Below are positions 62,117 to 64,000 of a stretch of DNA of 64,000 nucleotides, one piece after another. Source of the DNA: Persicobacter psychrovividus (GTDB taxonomy: Bacteria > Bacteroidota > Bacteroidia > Cytophagales > Cyclobacteriaceae); assembly GCF_036492425.1 (NCBI RefSeq), contig NZ_AP025298.1, positions 1 to 64,000 on the forward strand, in the 5' to 3' direction. The notes beneath the pieces were generated by a model, which was not told the origin of the DNA, searched no databases, and saw nothing but the letters and a program-made list of their open reading frames with translations. A program made the position numbers and the translations under genes. Numbering within the stretch: the stretch's first letter is position 1; the number at the start of each line of letters is the position of its first letter.

Positions 62117-63793
62117 ATGAATAATTTACCCATAGGCAAATCCGATTTTCGACAAATTCGACAGGCAGGCGATTATTATATTGACAAATCTTTGTTGATC
62201 GAGGATATTATGAAAAATGGTGCACAAACCTATCTGTTTCCTCGTCCACGTCGATTTGGTAAGACGCTCAACATGAGTATGCTGAAGTATTTTTATGATG
62301 TGCAGGAAGCCGAAGAGAATGCCAAACTGTTTGATGGTTTGGCGATTCAGAAGTCTGACGCATGGCAACACCAAGGGAAGTATCCTGTGATTTTTCTTTC
62401 TTTCAAAGAATTGAAGTGTGCTTCGATGGAAGATTTCAAGGCGAAGTTTATTTCTTTTTTGGGGAATTTGATCCGCCGTCAATTTAAAGCATTACTCAAC
62501 TCGGATGCTTTGGATGAGTTTGATCTTGATTATTTAAAAGGCATCGTTCGACGAACTACGGACTGGTTGGAGGTCGAAAGATTTCTTGCTGATCTGAGTT
62601 ATATGCTCAATATTCACTATGGAGCCAAGCCGATTATCCTGATCGACGAATACGACGCACCTATCCACGCCTCTTACAGCTATGGCTATTTTGATGAGAT
62701 GATTGCCTTTATGCGTAATTTCCTTTCAGCGGGATTTAAGGACAATGAAAACCTGACCAAAGGAGCCATCACGGGGATCTTGCGCGTAGCGAAGGAGAAT
62801 ATTTTTTCGGGACTGAATAATATCATTACCTATTCCATTCTCAATGCCAATTTTTCGGAAAGATTCGGTCTGACGCAGGCAGAGGTAGATCAGCTATTGG
62901 ATGATGCGGGTTCTGCTGAAAATCGTGATGCGGTGGCTGAATGGTACAATGGGTATTCCTTTGGAGGAACGACTCAGATCTACAATCCGTGGTCGATTCT
63001 TAATTATGTGGCACATCCAAAAGATGGACTGAAGCCTCATTGGGTCAATACTTCCTCCAATGATCTGATCAAGGAAATTTTGCCGAAGGCAGATAAGGAG
63101 ACGCAGGATGTATTGTTCGATTTGCTGAAAGGGAAGAAGGTGACGACTTCGATTGAAGAGTTTACGGTGTTCAAGGATTTATACGCAGGAAAGAATGCGA
63201 CCGTATTGGGGCTTTTGCTTTTCAGTGGTTACCTGACGGCCGAGGTGTTTGATCATTTTCAATCCTATAAATTGCGCATCCCGAACAAGGAAATTGAGCT
63301 CATGTTTCGCCGTATGCTCGAAGGTTATTTGGGTAATGGTGTTACTCAGGCTGGGGATACTGATTTGATGAAGGCTTTGTTGGAACAAAGAGCCAACACT
63401 TTTGCCGACGCTTTGGCGCAATATGTAAAAACATCTTTCAGTTATTTTGATATCGGCAAAGAAGGCAATAGCGAAAAAATCTATCACGCTTTTATGTTGG
63501 GCTTATTGGCGCATTTGGACAAGGATTACCATATTCGATCGAATAGAGAAGTCGGTTACGGGCGTGCGGATATTTATTTTTACCCCAAAGATACTTCCAA
63601 TCCAAAAGCGTGGATTTTGGAATTCAAGAAGAAAGACAAAGATGACAAAGGCGACTTGCAATCTCTTGCCGAAGATGCCTTAAAACAAATCCATGACAGG
63701 GATTATCTGGATGAAATCAAAGCTCATGGGCATACGGATATTTTGTGTATGGGTGTTGCTTTTGAGGGGAAAGAGGTGGTTTGTGCTTTTTGA
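62117..63793 (+). CDS. AAA-ATPase_like/PD-(D/E)XK protein, twin B
   Basis: Protein of 558 residues from ATG 62117. Same domain order as twin A. The variable segment reads DFKAKFISFLGNLIRRQF and so on, then rejoins at LIDEYDAPIHASY. The upstream 30 bp before the ATG (GCAAAGCACAAAATCAGCATC type) are also shared, so the duplication includes the translation start region. Walker and nuclease motifs are intact in both. Confidence 0.9.
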   Translation: MNNLPIGKSDFRQIRQAGDYYIDKSLLIEDIMKNGAQTYLFPRPRRFGKTLNMSMLKYFYDVQEAEENAKLFDGLAIQKSDAWQHQGKYPVIFLSFKELKCASMEDFKAKFISFLGNLIRRQFKALLNSDALDEFDLDYLKGIVRRTTDWLEVERFLADLSYMLNIHYGAKPIILIDEYDAPIHASYSYGYFDEMIAFMRNFLSAGFKDNENLTKGAITGILRVAKENIFSGLNNIITYSILNANFSERFGLTQAEVDQLLDDAGSAENRDAVAEWYNGYSFGGTTQIYNPWSILNYVAHPKDGLKPHWVNTSSNDLIKEILPKADKETQDVLFDLLKGKKVTTSIEEFTVFKDLYAGKNATVLGLLLFSGYLTAEVFDHFQSYKLRIPNKEIELMFRRMLEGYLGNGVTQAGDTDLMKALLEQRANTFADALAQYVKTSFSYFDIGKEGNSEKIYHAFMLGLLAHLDKDYHIRSNREVGYGRADIYFYPKDTSNPKAWILEFKKKDKDDKGDLQSLAEDALKQIHDRDYLDEIKAHGHTDILCMGVAFEGKEVVCAF

Positions 63794-63857
63794 TGAGTAT
63801 AGTGCTACAGTGAATTTCTATCTAAAAAATATCACTTAAGAAAAGTTAAATACATTT

Positions 63858-63893
63858 AGGTCTATTATTGAAAAGGTTAACAATAATAGACCT
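63858..63893. terminator. Hairpin terminator between converging genes
   Basis: AGGTCTATTATTG (63858-63870) pairs with CAATAATAGACCT (63881-63893), a 13-bp stem with a 10-bp loop, followed by TTTATATT. Confidence 0.75.
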
Positions 63894-63917
63894 TTATATT
63901 AAGAAACAAACCCCTAT

Positions 63918-64000
63918 CTATTGCTTAGTTTGCTTCATGTAAAATTGCCATGTTTCATTTATCGGAACCGTTTTTCGGTTAAGTCCATCAATGTTGTCAT
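63918..64000 (-). CDS. C-terminal end of a gene entering from the right edge (partial)
   Basis: On the minus strand one frame is open from the window edge to a TAG at 63918-63920 and reads ...VPINETWQFYMKQTKQ. It converges on the terminator at 63858-63893. Too short to identify. Confidence 0.35.
   Translation of the reverse strand, partial: DNIDGLNRKTVPINETWQFYMKQTKQ

Overview
The window looks like part of a large accessory replicon (most likely a plasmid) of a marine-type Bacteroidota, probably Cytophagales. The reasons are Bacteroidota core promoters (TAnnTTTG -7 boxes), absence of obvious Shine-Dalgarno sites, Bacteroidota families (Cas6b-type Cas6, CAPP type B, DUF4236, Bacteroidota-style MobP relaxase), and a full plasmid backbone (iteron origin, Rep_3 initiator, ParA/ParB, MobC/relaxase, HigBA). 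I see no rRNA or tRNA genes.

Left part (0.5-21.6 kb): a type III-D-like CRISPR-Cas locus. A minus-strand operon reads cas2, cas6, cas10 (GGDD intact, no HD domain), short cas7, csx10, a double cas7 fusion, a small accessory gene, a large RAMP gene, csx20 (ring-nuclease type) and csx1 (CARF-HEPN ribonuclease). Divergent from it are a CRISPR-associated primase-polymerase, a short MYG1-type phosphoesterase, a small hydrophobic protein, a helical-repeat/cold-shock-like protein and cas1. These lead into one array of 65 repeats and 64 spacers.

Middle (21.6-38 kb): a minus-strand run holding DUF4236, an Hsp70-like ATPase, an SF1 helicase, an unknown 596-residue protein, a Sel1-repeat exported protein and two small membrane proteins. 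Next comes a cluster of small related proteins, two of them a 551-bp tandem duplication. A WYL regulator, a PLD-like candidate and a frameshifted AAA ATPase follow.

Right part (38-64 kb): parAB with palindromes that may be parS, two iteron arrays and rep, an IS21 remnant abutted by an intact IS21 with target duplication, mobC and a 1045-residue relaxase with tandem modules, higBA, a PD-(D/E)XK AAA protein, a four-gene Wadjet-like (JetABCD/MksBEFG) operon, and two mosaic near-identical PD-(D/E)XK AAA genes.

Two observations stand out. First, a 21-bp palindrome AAGTGCA-N7-TGCACTT, always 8 bp upstream of a -7 box, precedes cas6, the primase-polymerase, the gene pair before cas1, the DUF4236-Hsp70 operon and at least four transcription units of the small-protein cluster. 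This suggests one regulon covering CRISPR and non-CRISPR modules; the nearby WYL protein is a candidate regulator. Second, the spacers are unusually rich in perfect inverted repeats (up to 11-bp stems), several ending exactly at a spacer boundary. This may say something about how spacers are made in a locus that carries a primase-polymerase.
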